From assembly GCA_017990305.1 (NCBI GenBank), contig JAGNOB010000086.1, positions 1 through 7,048 of the forward strand: 7,048 nucleotides of DNA, written 5' to 3'. How positions within the stretch are numbered: position 1 is the stretch's first letter; the number at the start of each line of letters is the position of its first letter. The translations under genes and the position numbers were made by a program. This DNA comes from Leucobacter sp. (GTDB lineage Bacteria > Actinomycetota > Actinomycetes > Actinomycetales > Microbacteriaceae). Under the pieces are notes generated by a model that worked only from the letters and a program-made list of their open reading frames with translations, was not told where the DNA came from and ran no database searches. This document shows, piece after piece, positions 1 to 6,347 of the stretch.

Positions 1-679
1 GGTGCTGAGCACGCAAGTTGAGCGGTTCGAAGCACTCCTCACCGACCTGCTTGAGATCTCGCGCTATGACGCGGGCCGCGTGACGCTCGAGAGCGAGCCG
101 ACGAACCTTGTGCACCTCGTCGACGAGGTCGTGACCTCACTCAGGCCGCTGTCCTCGAGCCTCATCGAGGTGCGGCCGCTCGGGGGATACACGCCTGTCG
201 ACGTCGACGCTCGACGGATCCGCCGAATCGTCTCAAACCTCGTGGGCAACGCGATTGAGCACGGCGAGGGTGAGCCCATCGTCGTGACCATCGATTCGAA
301 CGTTCACGCGATCGCCATTGCTGTTCGCGACTGGGGAGTGGGCATGGCGGCGGCCGAAGTCGAGCACGTGTTCAACCGCTTTTGGCGCGCGGATCCCTCT
401 CGGAAGCGTACGCTGGGCGGAACCGGGTTGGGGCTCGCCATCGCGCGGGAGGACGCAGCTGTGCACGGCGGGTTCCTCGAAGTGTGGTCGGCAAAGGGCG
501 AGGGCGCGAACTTCCGGCTGACGCTGCCGCGGAGGGACGATGTCACCGATTATGTCTCGCCGATTCCTCTGATTCCGGAGGACGCTGCAGCCGCTTCGAA
601 CGTCCGGGACACAACCGGTGGATGGCTCAGGCGGCCGTTCCGCAGGAGCATCAAATCACCGCGGGAGGGACAGGTATGA
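1..679 (+). CDS. mtrB: Sensor histidine kinase MtrB, C-terminal part (5' end outside window)
   Basis: Membrane sensor kinase of the MtrB-MtrA two-component system, which in actinobacteria phosphorylates MtrA and links envelope and cell-division state to transcription. Only the last 225 codons are present. The sensor region, membrane segments, HAMP domain and phospho-accepting His (H box) lie upstream of the window, so the GTG at position 2 is an internal Val codon. Visible are the end of the dimerisation helix (LTDLLEISRYDAGR), then a complete HATPase_c domain: N box NLVGNAIEHGEG (about residues 79-90), G1 box DWGVGM (about 110), F box VFNRFWRADPSR and G2 box GGTGLGLAI (about 140). The spelling of the F-G2 region and the tail containing SPIPLIP closely resemble MtrB rather than a generic kinase. 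The stop overlaps the lpqB start (ATGA, 676-679), so the two are probably translationally coupled. Confidence 0.93.
   Translation, partial: VLSTQVERFEALLTDLLEISRYDAGRVTLESEPTNLVHLVDEVVTSLRPLSSSLIEVRPLGGYTPVDVDARRIRRIVSNLVGNAIEHGEGEPIVVTIDSNVHAIAIAVRDWGVGMAAAEVEHVFNRFWRADPSRKRTLGGTGLGLAIAREDAAVHGGFLEVWSAKGEGANFRLTLPRRDDVTDYVSPIPLIPEDAAAASNVRDTTGGWLRRPFRRSIKSPREGQV
663..679 (+). promoter_or_regulatory. lpqB ribosome binding site and ATGA stop/start overlap
   Basis: A strong Shine-Dalgarno sequence (GGGAGGGA, 663-670) ends 5 nt before ATG 676, inside the last mtrB codons. The mtrB stop TGA (677-679) overlaps this ATG. The lpqB frame is open for 98 further codons upstream, so this site, together with the signal peptide that follows, is what fixes the lpqB start. 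Confidence 0.8.
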
Positions 680-2358
680 GTCGGATCAGTCGACGACGAA
701 CTCGTAACGCGTCGGTCGGGGTCATGGTGCTCGCTGCGCTCTCGCTCTCTGCATGTGCTGCGATCCCTGGCTCGGGAGCAGTACAGCCGGGGCTCCCCGA
801 CATCAATCAAGCCGAGCAGGCGGTGCAGTTCAGTGCGTTTGGGCCATCGGTTGGTGCGACTCAAGAGGAGCTCGTCCGCGGATTTCTCACCGCAGCGAAC
901 TCGCCAACAGACGACTATTCGGTCGCCCGCGAGTACCTGACGCCCGAATATGCTGCGCAGTGGGACCCATATTTCGGGGTGCTGATTTGGGAAGGTTCGC
1001 GGCCCTATCGCACGGACGGCAGTGACGCTGGCATGCTCTCCCTTTCCGTTGTCGCTGAGGTCGAACCGAACGGCCGGTTGCTGCCAACCGAAGCCGGAGA
1101 GAGCACGGAGCTGCGGTTTGAGTTTGTGAAGCACGGAGATGAGTGGCGGATCGCCTCGGCACCGGCCGGTGTGATCCTCGACAGGTCTACGTTTGAGGCA
1201 ATCTGGTCGCAGCACCAGGTGACATTCTTCGGCCCTGGCGGACGCCTCGTGCCAGACACCAGGTGGTTCCTGTCGCGTGCCGCGCTGTCGACCGAGATTG
1301 TGAACGCCCTCCTCGACGGGCCGAGCGAGCGCTTCAAACAGGTCGTGCGCTCTGGGTTCCCGCAGGGTGTGACGCTCACGAAAACGGCGGTGCCTGTCGA
1401 AGGTGGGCTTGCGCGGGTGGATCTCACGGGTGAGGGCCTTAACAACCCCGGGGCCCAGGAAGAGATGCACTTGCAGCTGCAGACCAGCCTGCAGACGGTT
1501 GCCGGGGTAAACCGGGTGGAACTGCTCGTCAACGGAGCGTCGGTTCGCGACAAAACCCAGCCGGTTCGCCCGACGACGCCCGTTGTCGTCGGCGCCAAGC
1601 TCTCAGGCATGGTCGGCGGACGCTTCGGCGTGCTCACGGCAAGCGCCGTCGAACCCGTGATCGGCATCAGTGCAGCGGTGGAGGATCTCGCGGCTGATGC
1701 CGTTGCCCTGTCGCGGTCCAAGACTGTTGCCGCGGTTCGCACAGCTGAAGGCACGCACATCGTCTCCGAGGGGTTCACGGCGCTCGTCGATACGCGCAAG
1801 AACCTCCTCGCTCCAAGCCTCGACGATGACCTCTGGGCGTGGTCGACGTCTGCCGGCGACCCGGCGACAATCCGGGTCGCGAACGTGCCGGGCACGCAGC
1901 ACGACCTCGCGGCACCGTGGCTTGAAGGGCTTGACGTTCGGGCGGTGCGGATCTCGCCCGGAGGGAGCGAGATTGGGGTGCTTGTCAACGGCGGAGGCAA
2001 GAGCTACGTGCTCGTCGGCGGGGTCATTCGTGACGCCGACGGCAGCCCAACCGCGTTGACGCCAAAGGCCGACATCGAGATGTGGGCAGGCGGTGAGGCG
2101 ATCGATTTCGACTGGATCGACCAGCAGCGGTTTGTCGCTCTGACCAAGCAGGGGAGCGCCGGAAAGGTCACGATCGGCGGCCCCGGTACGTTCTCGAGCG
2201 AGCAGGGCTCCGTGCCTGACGCCGTCGAGGTCTTCGGCGGTGGCAACCGTGCCCAGATCCGCGTGCTCACCTCGAGCGGTGAACTCTTCGCGCCGCAGGG
2301 GGCGAGCGGCTGGCAGCGTGTGGCGACCGACATCGAACTCATGGCGAAGCGCGGTTAG
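676..2358 (+). CDS. lpqB: Lipoprotein LpqB
   Basis: Predicted lipoprotein of 560 aa, anchored on the outer face of the cytoplasmic membrane. In mycobacteria LpqB binds the extracellular part of MtrB and modulates MtrA phosphorylation (established for that genus, inferred here). The amino terminus has an Arg-rich start (SRISRRRTRN), a hydrophobic core and lipobox L24-S25-A26-C27, with Cys27 the expected lipidated residue. An N-terminal LpqB domain (about residues 45-170) is followed by a GerMN-type domain (about 180-290, from the FFGPGGRLVPDTRW segment to LLVNGASV). The remainder (about 310-560) is Gly/Val-rich strand-like sequence that fits the LpqB beta-propeller-like C-terminal domain. Start ATG 676 is chosen over upstream in-frame codons because it alone combines a good ribosome site, overlap with mtrB and an N-terminal signal peptide. 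Length and order next to mtrB are as expected. Confidence 0.93.
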   Translation: MSRISRRRTRNASVGVMVLAALSLSACAAIPGSGAVQPGLPDINQAEQAVQFSAFGPSVGATQEELVRGFLTAANSPTDDYSVAREYLTPEYAAQWDPYFGVLIWEGSRPYRTDGSDAGMLSLSVVAEVEPNGRLLPTEAGESTELRFEFVKHGDEWRIASAPAGVILDRSTFEAIWSQHQVTFFGPGGRLVPDTRWFLSRAALSTEIVNALLDGPSERFKQVVRSGFPQGVTLTKTAVPVEGGLARVDLTGEGLNNPGAQEEMHLQLQTSLQTVAGVNRVELLVNGASVRDKTQPVRPTTPVVVGAKLSGMVGGRFGVLTASAVEPVIGISAAVEDLAADAVALSRSKTVAAVRTAEGTHIVSEGFTALVDTRKNLLAPSLDDDLWAWSTSAGDPATIRVANVPGTQHDLAAPWLEGLDVRAVRISPGGSEIGVLVNGGGKSYVLVGGVIRDADGSPTALTPKADIEMWAGGEAIDFDWIDQQRFVALTKQGSAGKVTIGGPGTFSSEQGSVPDAVEVFGGGNRAQIRVLTSSGELFAPQGASGWQRVATDIELMAKRG

Positions 2359-2457
2359 CTTTCCCCACAGAGCAGCGCATGTCGTCTTGCCGTGGGTGTT
2401 TTCCCTGCTCCAGGGGACTCACCCCTGTCTCGGCCGTCAGCCTGCCAGGCTGCATTC
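2359..2457 (+). promoter_or_regulatory. lpqB-comF spacer with a small hairpin
   Basis: About 100 bp between the lpqB stop and the preferred comF start. It holds a perfect 6-bp inverted repeat, CAGGGG (2411-2416) and CCCCTG (2422-2427), with a 5-nt loop. No T-run follows, so it could be a weak terminator or attenuator, or chance in GC-rich DNA. I see no convincing -10/-35 pair for comF. Confidence 0.3.
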
Positions 2458-3264
2458 GTGGCCTCGATACGATCCTTCTCCACCACCGCAGTCGCTAGCC
2501 GACGGGCGGCACGCTTGCGTGCGTTGCGTGAGCTGGGCTTAGACCTTGCGGCGCTGCTCTGGCCCGCCAACTGTGTCGGGTGCGGTTTGATCGACAGAGA
2601 GCTCTGCGCCGAGTGCACGGGAGCAGTGCTGGGCGGGCCTGCTGCGCCCGTGCGGCTCGTCGATGGGGTGGGAGTTCCCTGCTACGCCGCAACCGCGTAT
2701 GAGGGGCCAGTGAAGCGCGCGCTGCTTGCCTACAAGCACGGCGGAGCATTTGGGTTCGTGCGGCCACTCGGCCGCCGCTTGAGCAGGCCACTCGAACGGG
2801 CGATCGCTGTGGAAGGCACAGGGCACTCCGCTTCCTGGCAACCTGGCGGAGAAGCTCCGATGCTTGTGCCGATCCCGTCGCGGCCGCAGCGTGTGCGCGA
2901 GCGGGGGTGGAAACACGTCGACGAGCTTGTGAAGGTCGCGCTCCGGGTGAGTGGCCTGCCAGCAGAACGCTGTTCTGCGCTGCGCGCGCTCCGGCACCGC
3001 ACCGGCCAGGTCGGGCTCGACGCGGTACGCCGAGAGCGGAATGCGCGACTCATTGCGGTGCGCGCACGCGCCGTACGGCGGTTGCAAGGGCGGCCCGTTA
3101 TTCTCATCGACGACATCGTGACAACGGGCGCCACACTGCGCGCCGCGGTCGCGGTGCTCGAGGCTGCGGGGGTTGAGGTCATCGCAGCTGTAGCGCTGTG
3201 TGCGGCACTGCGCCGAGACGTGCCACAAAAAACAGAGTGGAACCTCACAGGCGAAAGGGGGTAA
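2458..3264 (+). CDS. comF: ComF family phosphoribosyltransferase-fold protein
   Basis: ComF-family protein of about 268 aa. Members have a phosphoribosyltransferase fold and are tied to DNA uptake in naturally competent bacteria; the biochemical role in actinobacteria is not settled. With start GTG 2458, an N-terminal zinc-finger-like set is seen: Cys39-x2-Cys42 and Cys50-x2-Cys53 (ANCVGCG, LCAEC). The middle carries the typical VPIPSRPQRVRERGWKHVDEL segment and the HRTGQVGLDAVRRERN segment. The PRPP-binding loop is VILIDDIVTTGAT (about residues 214-226). The start is uncertain. GTG 2392 gives 290 aa, but its extra 22 codons have a lower share of G/C in third positions (about 12 of 22) and no ribosome site. 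TTG 2515 or 2524 would give a length nearer many family members. Even at 2458 the ribosome site is weak (AGG, 2447-2449). No other competence gene is in view, so a role in DNA uptake is not implied. Confidence 0.88.
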   Translation: MASIRSFSTTAVASRRAARLRALRELGLDLAALLWPANCVGCGLIDRELCAECTGAVLGGPAAPVRLVDGVGVPCYAATAYEGPVKRALLAYKHGGAFGFVRPLGRRLSRPLERAIAVEGTGHSASWQPGGEAPMLVPIPSRPQRVRERGWKHVDELVKVALRVSGLPAERCSALRALRHRTGQVGLDAVRRERNARLIAVRARAVRRLQGRPVILIDDIVTTGATLRAAVAVLEAAGVEVIAAVALCAALRRDVPQKTEWNLTGERG

Positions 3265-3267
3265 TGT
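3238..3267 (+). promoter_or_regulatory. Possible hpf promoter at the comF 3' end
   Basis: TGGAAC (3238-3243) and TAATGT (3262-3267) are separated by 18 bp and end about 60 bp before hpf. Each hexamer matches the housekeeping consensus at only 3 of 6 places. The overlapping GGGTAA (3259-3264) resembles the -10 element of actinobacterial SigB/SigF-type general-stress promoters, which would suit a hibernation factor, but no clear GTTT-like -35 element lies upstream. Weak candidate; hpf may simply be read from the upstream operon. Confidence 0.22.
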
Positions 3268-3318
3268 TCGAGAAAGGCGTAGTGGTGCGCCACACCGGCC
3301 CACCCGCCTGAGTCACCT

Positions 3319-3332
3319 GGGAGGTCGTCATG
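3319..3332 (+). promoter_or_regulatory. hpf ribosome binding site
   Basis: Shine-Dalgarno GGGAGG (3319-3324) lies 5 nt before ATG 3330 and fixes the hpf start. The 65-bp comF-hpf spacer also contains the short hairpin GTGG-TGCG-CCAC, too small to interpret. Confidence 0.75.
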
Positions 3333-3956
3333 GACGTCAGCATCCACGGTAGGAATGTCGAGATTACGGATCGATTCGAGCAGTATGTCGAGTCGAAAAC
3401 CGAGAAGGTAGCGGGCTTGCTTCCGAAGGCACAGGCTTTCGAAGTGCGTGTCTCGCGCCTGAGCGACAAGAGCCCCAAACACGGTGACCGCGTCGAGATC
3501 ACGCTGATTGGCCCGGGCCCGGTGATCCGGGCTGAGTCGACCGGCCCCGACAAGTACTCCGCGTATGACATCGCTTACGGTCGCGTGCTCGAACGCATCC
3601 GGCGTTCGAAGGACCGAGCACAAGACCACCGCGGCCGCGGCCGTACCTCGCTCGGCGATGCGGCTGCGAACGACTTCGCTGTCGTGGACCTGCAGCCCGC
3701 CTCAGCCGAGATTATTGACGCGGTCTCGACCGGCTCAGTGCCGGTTGTCGGAGAAGCCGAGCAGGCCTACAGTCCCGTCGTTATTCGGTCGAAGGAGTTT
3801 CCCGCGGAGCGGCTCGCAGTTGAAGACGCTGTCGACCAGATGGAGCTCGTCGGTCACGACTTCTTCCTCTTCATCGATTCAGAGTCAGAGAAGCCGAGTG
3901 TCGTCTACCGCCGTAAGGGCTGGAACTACGGGGTGCTGTCACTCTCGGAAGAGTAG
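3330..3956 (+). CDS. hpf: Long-form ribosome hibernation promoting factor (HPF/RaiA family)
   Basis: Cytoplasmic ribosome-binding protein of 208 aa. Long HPF proteins occupy the decoding region of the 30S subunit through the N-terminal domain and pair 70S ribosomes into inactive 100S dimers through the C-terminal domain, protecting ribosomes in starvation and stress. The N-terminal RaiA-like domain spans about residues 1-100 (starts MDVSIHGRNVEITDRFEQYVESK and includes basic helix residues near RVLERIRRSKDR). A low-complexity linker runs from about 100 to 145 and includes the basic patch HRGRGR. The C-terminal dimerisation domain is about 147-208 (VVIRSKEFPAERLAVEDAVDQMELVGHDFFLFI, then VVYRRKGWNYGVLSL). 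Both domains are complete and length is normal for the long form. It follows comF as in M. tuberculosis (Rv3242c-Rv3241c). The stop is 3 bp from the stop of the convergent gene. Confidence 0.95.
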   Translation: MDVSIHGRNVEITDRFEQYVESKTEKVAGLLPKAQAFEVRVSRLSDKSPKHGDRVEITLIGPGPVIRAESTGPDKYSAYDIAYGRVLERIRRSKDRAQDHRGRGRTSLGDAAANDFAVVDLQPASAEIIDAVSTGSVPVVGEAEQAYSPVVIRSKEFPAERLAVEDAVDQMELVGHDFFLFIDSESEKPSVVYRRKGWNYGVLSLSEE

Positions 3957-3959
3957 CGT

Positions 3960-4769
3960 CTAGCGCGAACGTTTGACCGCGGCCGGTTCAGGGTTTCCTG
4001 GGCCGGCCGCGCTCTGCGCCGGTGTGGTTCGACGCAGCTCACGGCCCCAGCGCAGCACGTTCACGAACGCCTCGCGCATGATCCGAACCGACATCTTTGA
4101 CCGCCCGCTCGTGCGCTCGACAAACGTAATCGGCACCTCCGCAACGGTGCAGCCAAGCCGCTCGATGCGCCACGCGGTTTCCACTTGGAAGGCGTAGCCC
4201 TCGGAGTCGATACGGCTGGTGTCAAGGAGCTCGACAGTTTCGCGCGACAGCACGCGAAATCCGCTCGTGAGATCCCGCAACTGCGAACGCAGCGCTCGCC
4301 GCGCGAACGCTGTGCCTCCGCGAGAAATCAGGCGCCGATAGCGCGGCCAGTTGACGATCTCACCGCCCGGCATCCAGCGGGTGCCGATCACTAGCCCGGC
4401 GCCGTCCCTCGCTGCAGTGAGGAGCGCCGGGAGCGCTTCAGGCTGGTGCGAACCATCGGAGTCCATTTCAACGACGTACGCATAGCCACGCTCAAGCGCG
4501 ATGCGGAACCCCGCGATGTATGCGGTGCCCAGACCGAGCTTGCCGCTGCGGTGCAGCACCGTGACGCGAGCATCGGCCGCCGCGAGCGCGTCCGCAATGC
4601 GGCCTGTGCCGTCGGGGCTCGCATCGTCAATGATCAGAATGTGCGCCTCAGGGACGCAGCTGAGCACGTCGACGACGACCGACTCCAGAGACTCGCGCTC
4701 GTTATACGTCGGCAGCACGATGAGCGCGTCATGGCGCGCTATCGGGTCGGGTCTTGCCGGAGTCTGCAC
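3960..4769 (-). CDS. ppm1: Polyprenol monophosphomannose synthase (GT2 family, dolichol-phosphate mannosyltransferase-like)
   Basis: GT2 glycosyltransferase of 269 aa, predicted to move mannose from GDP-mannose to polyprenyl phosphate at the inner face of the membrane. The product would feed mannosylation of lipoglycans and exported proteins. Motifs in order: VLPTYNERESLE (residues 18-29), nucleotide-binding IIDDASPDGTG (46-56), GKLGLGTAYIAGF (76-88), metal-binding DSD in EMDSDGSH (101-108), then the DLTSGFRVLSRE and ITFVERTSGRSKMS segments typical of DPM1/Ppm1 catalytic domains. There is no membrane segment and no fused apolipoprotein N-acyltransferase domain, unlike the two-domain M. tuberculosis Ppm1. 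The start is GTG 4769: no in-frame ATG is close by, a stop lies in frame just upstream (4782-4784), and there is no Shine-Dalgarno sequence. The C-terminal about 20 residues are a low-complexity A/P/G/R tail. Sugar specificity is inferred from family similarity; another polyprenyl-phosphate sugar transferase is possible. Confidence 0.87.
   Translation of the reverse strand: MQTPARPDPIARHDALIVLPTYNERESLESVVVDVLSCVPEAHILIIDDASPDGTGRIADALAAADARVTVLHRSGKLGLGTAYIAGFRIALERGYAYVVEMDSDGSHQPEALPALLTAARDGAGLVIGTRWMPGGEIVNWPRYRRLISRGGTAFARRALRSQLRDLTSGFRVLSRETVELLDTSRIDSEGYAFQVETAWRIERLGCTVAEVPITFVERTSGRSKMSVRIMREAFVNVLRWGRELRRTTPAQSAAGPGNPEPAAVKRSR
3978..4011 (+). terminator. Probable hpf transcription terminator hairpin inside the convergent coding sequence
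   Basis: A 9-bp perfect inverted repeat (3978-3986 with 4003-4011, arm CGCGGCCGG) encloses a second 4-bp repeat, CAGG (3989-3992) with CCTG (3997-4000), around a GTTT tetraloop. In plus-strand RNA the two intervening positions form U-G wobbles (3987:4002 and 3988:4001), giving a continuous 15-bp stem. In minus-strand RNA they become A/C mismatches. It begins 21 nt after the hpf stop, where a terminator would be expected. No U-run follows, which is common in actinobacteria. The same bases encode the Gly/Pro/Ala tail of the mannosyltransferase. Confidence 0.55.
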
Positions 4770-4775
4770 GAGCCC

Positions 4776-4781
4776 ATCATT
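4776..4781 (-). promoter_or_regulatory. Candidate -10 element for leaderless mannosyltransferase mRNA
   Basis: On the minus strand AATGAT (4 of 6 matches to TATAAT) is followed by exactly 6 nt and then GTG 4769. Transcription would therefore begin at or very near the start codon, which agrees with the absence of a ribosome site. No good -35 hexamer is seen at 16-18 bp. The placement just beyond the katA terminator supports separate transcription. Confidence 0.35.
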
Positions 4782-4806
4782 TCAGATCTGCAGGTGGAAA
4801 CGCAGA

Positions 4807-4836
4807 GACGGGGCCACCCGATTGGATGGCCCCGTC
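4807..4836 (-). terminator. katA rho-independent-type terminator
   Basis: A perfect 10-bp inverted repeat pairs GACGGGGCCA (4807-4816) with TGGCCCCGTC (4827-4836) across a 10-nt loop. It begins 14 nt beyond the katA stop. On the minus strand the stem is followed by TCTGCGTTTCC, only a short T-run. It separates katA from the mannosyltransferase gene. Confidence 0.78.
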
Positions 4837-4850
4837 ACTTGCGTAGCTGG

Positions 4851-6311
4851 TTACGCGGCGTAGTTCGCGCGGAGGGTAGCGCCGAGCTCTGCGTCGACGT
4901 TCGTCCAGTAGCCGAAGAACTGCTCGCGGATGCGGTCGACGGTAATCGACTTCGCCTGGCCGCCGAGGACCTCCTGGAAGCGGGCCTTCTCTTCTGCCGA
5001 GAATACGTCGCGGTAGAGGGTGCCTGCCTGGCCGAAGTCGTCGTCGTCAGCGCGCAGGGTGTGAGCGGAACGCACGAGTGCGCCGTCTGACTCCCAGCTG
5101 CCCTCAACACCGGCGAGCGGATCTGCCACGGGACCGCCGGGGGTGCCGTACGAGTTCGGCGAGTAGGTGCGGTGCTCGGGTCCGTTGAACTGGTACCGCA
5201 TGCTGCCCTCGTGCATGTAGTTGTTCACTTCACCGGCGTGCGGCTGGTTCACCGGCAGCTGGTTGAAGTTCGTGCCGATGCGGTGGCGGTGTGCGTCAGC
5301 ATACGAGAAGACGCGAGCCATGAGCATCTTGTCGGGCGAAATGCCGGTGCCTGGCACCTGGTTGCCCGGCGAGAACGCCGCCTGCTCGATCTGCGCGAAG
5401 AAGTTCTCGGGGTTGCGGTTCAGCGTGAAGGTACCGACCTTGATGCGCGGGTAGTCAGCCTTCGACCAGGTCTTCGTGAGGTCGAACGGGTTGAAGCGGT
5501 AGGTCTTCGCCTCCTCGTACGGCATGATCTGCACGTACATGTCCCATGACGGGAAATCGCCCTTGTCGATCGACTCGAACAGGTCACGACGGTAGTAGTC
5601 AGCGTCGCTTCCTGCGAGCTTCTCGGCTTCCTCGGGGGAGAGTCGCTCGACGCCCTGCTGGGAAATGAAGTGGTACTTCACCCAGAAGCGCTCGCCCTCA
5701 GCGTTGATCCACTGGTAGGTGTGCGATCCGTACCCGTTGAGGTGGCGCCAGCTCTTCGAGAGGCCGCGGTCGCCCATGAGGTAGGTCACCTGGTGAGCCG
5801 ACTCGGGCGAGAGGGTCCAGAAGTCCCACTGCATGTCTGCATCGCGCAGGGCTGAGGCGCCGAGGCGCTTCTGCGAGTGGATGAAGTCGGGGAACTTGAT
5901 GCCGTCACGGATGAAGAAGGTCGGGGTGTTGTTGCCGACGATGTCGAGGTTGCCCTCTTCGGTGTAGAACCGCAGCGAGAATCCGCGCACGTCGCGCCAG
6001 GTGTCGGGGGAGCCCTGCTCGCCGGCAACCGACGAGAAGCGGATCAGGGTCTCGGCCTTTGCGCCGGGCTGGAAGACTGCCGCGCGGGTGTACTGCGAAA
6101 CGTCCTCGGTGACGACGAATTCACCGAACGCGCCGCCGCCCTTGGCGTGCGGGTTGCGCTCGGGGACGCGCTCACGGTTGAACGACGCGAGCTTCTCGAG
6201 GAGGTAGCGATCGTGGAGTACCGTGGGCCCGTCCGGGCCGACGGTGAGCGAGTGCTCGTCGCTCGGGACCGGGGTGCCGGTCTGGGTAGTCAGGATCTTT
6301 TTCTCAGCCAT
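4851..6311 (-). CDS. katA: Monofunctional haem catalase (small-subunit type)
   Basis: Cytoplasmic haem b catalase of 486 aa converting 2 H2O2 to 2 H2O and O2. The length fits small-subunit (clade 3) catalases. Active-site residues are intact: distal His55 in the segment [15 protein letters not shown], Ser93 in RFSSVAGE, and Asn127 (first Asn of VGNNTP), followed by [18 protein letters not shown]. The proximal haem ligand is Tyr337 with Arg333 in [14 protein letters not shown]. No frameshift or missing key residue is seen. The C-terminus ends shortly after the small-subunit core, with no extra flavodoxin-like domain. It lies 36 bp downstream of furA on the same strand, so the two are probably one transcription unit with FurA controlling it. 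The ribosome site before ATG 6311 is weak (a GAGA core in ATGAGACAAC), so expression may depend on coupling or on an mRNA-processing or internal promoter arrangement. A strong terminator follows. Confidence 0.97.
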   Translation of the reverse strand: MAEKKILTTQTGTPVPSDEHSLTVGPDGPTVLHDRYLLEKLASFNRERVPERNPHAKGGGAFGEFVVTEDVSQYTRAAVFQPGAKAETLIRFSSVAGEQGSPDTWRDVRGFSLRFYTEEGNLDIVGNNTPTFFIRDGIKFPDFIHSQKRLGASALRDADMQWDFWTLSPESAHQVTYLMGDRGLSKSWRHLNGYGSHTYQWINAEGERFWVKYHFISQQGVERLSPEEAEKLAGSDADYYRRDLFESIDKGDFPSWDMYVQIMPYEEAKTYRFNPFDLTKTWSKADYPRIKVGTFTLNRNPENFFAQIEQAAFSPGNQVPGTGISPDKMLMARVFSYADAHRHRIGTNFNQLPVNQPHAGEVNNYMHEGSMRYQFNGPEHRTYSPNSYGTPGGPVADPLAGVEGSWESDGALVRSAHTLRADDDDFGQAGTLYRDVFSAEEKARFQEVLGGQAKSITVDRIREQFFGYWTNVDAELGATLRANYAA

Positions 6312-6347
6312 GTTGTCTCATTTCGTGGGGGTTGAGTCGGATGGAAA
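6312..6347 (-). promoter_or_regulatory. furA-katA intergenic spacer (katA leader)
   Basis: A 36-bp spacer between the furA stop (TAA, 6350-6348) and katA. It contains no hairpin and only a weak Shine-Dalgarno-like GAGA about 5 nt before the ATG. It is too short to hold a full promoter, but an internal promoter could lie in the furA 3' end. Confidence 0.5.

Noticed and set aside
382..675. 98-codon in-frame upstream extension of lpqB inside mtrB
   Set aside because: It would bury the signal peptide and lipobox in mid-protein. ATG 676 has a strong ribosome site and the usual ATGA overlap.
550..1470. Long minus-strand open frame opposite lpqB (also 1005-2000 minus)
   Set aside because: No ribosome site, no recognisable motif, Arg/Ser/Pro-rich composition typical of reading GC-rich genes out of frame, and it lies fully opposite well-supported lpqB.
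2730..3629. Minus-strand open frame of 299 codons opposite comF and hpf
   Set aside because: Shadow of two real genes on the other strand; the translation has no domain-like pattern and spans a gene boundary.
5877..6335. Plus-strand open frame of 152 codons opposite katA
   Set aside because: Its sequence is rich in Val, Glu and Arg, as expected of antisense to a GC-rich catalase gene. It has no ribosome site and katA is unambiguous.
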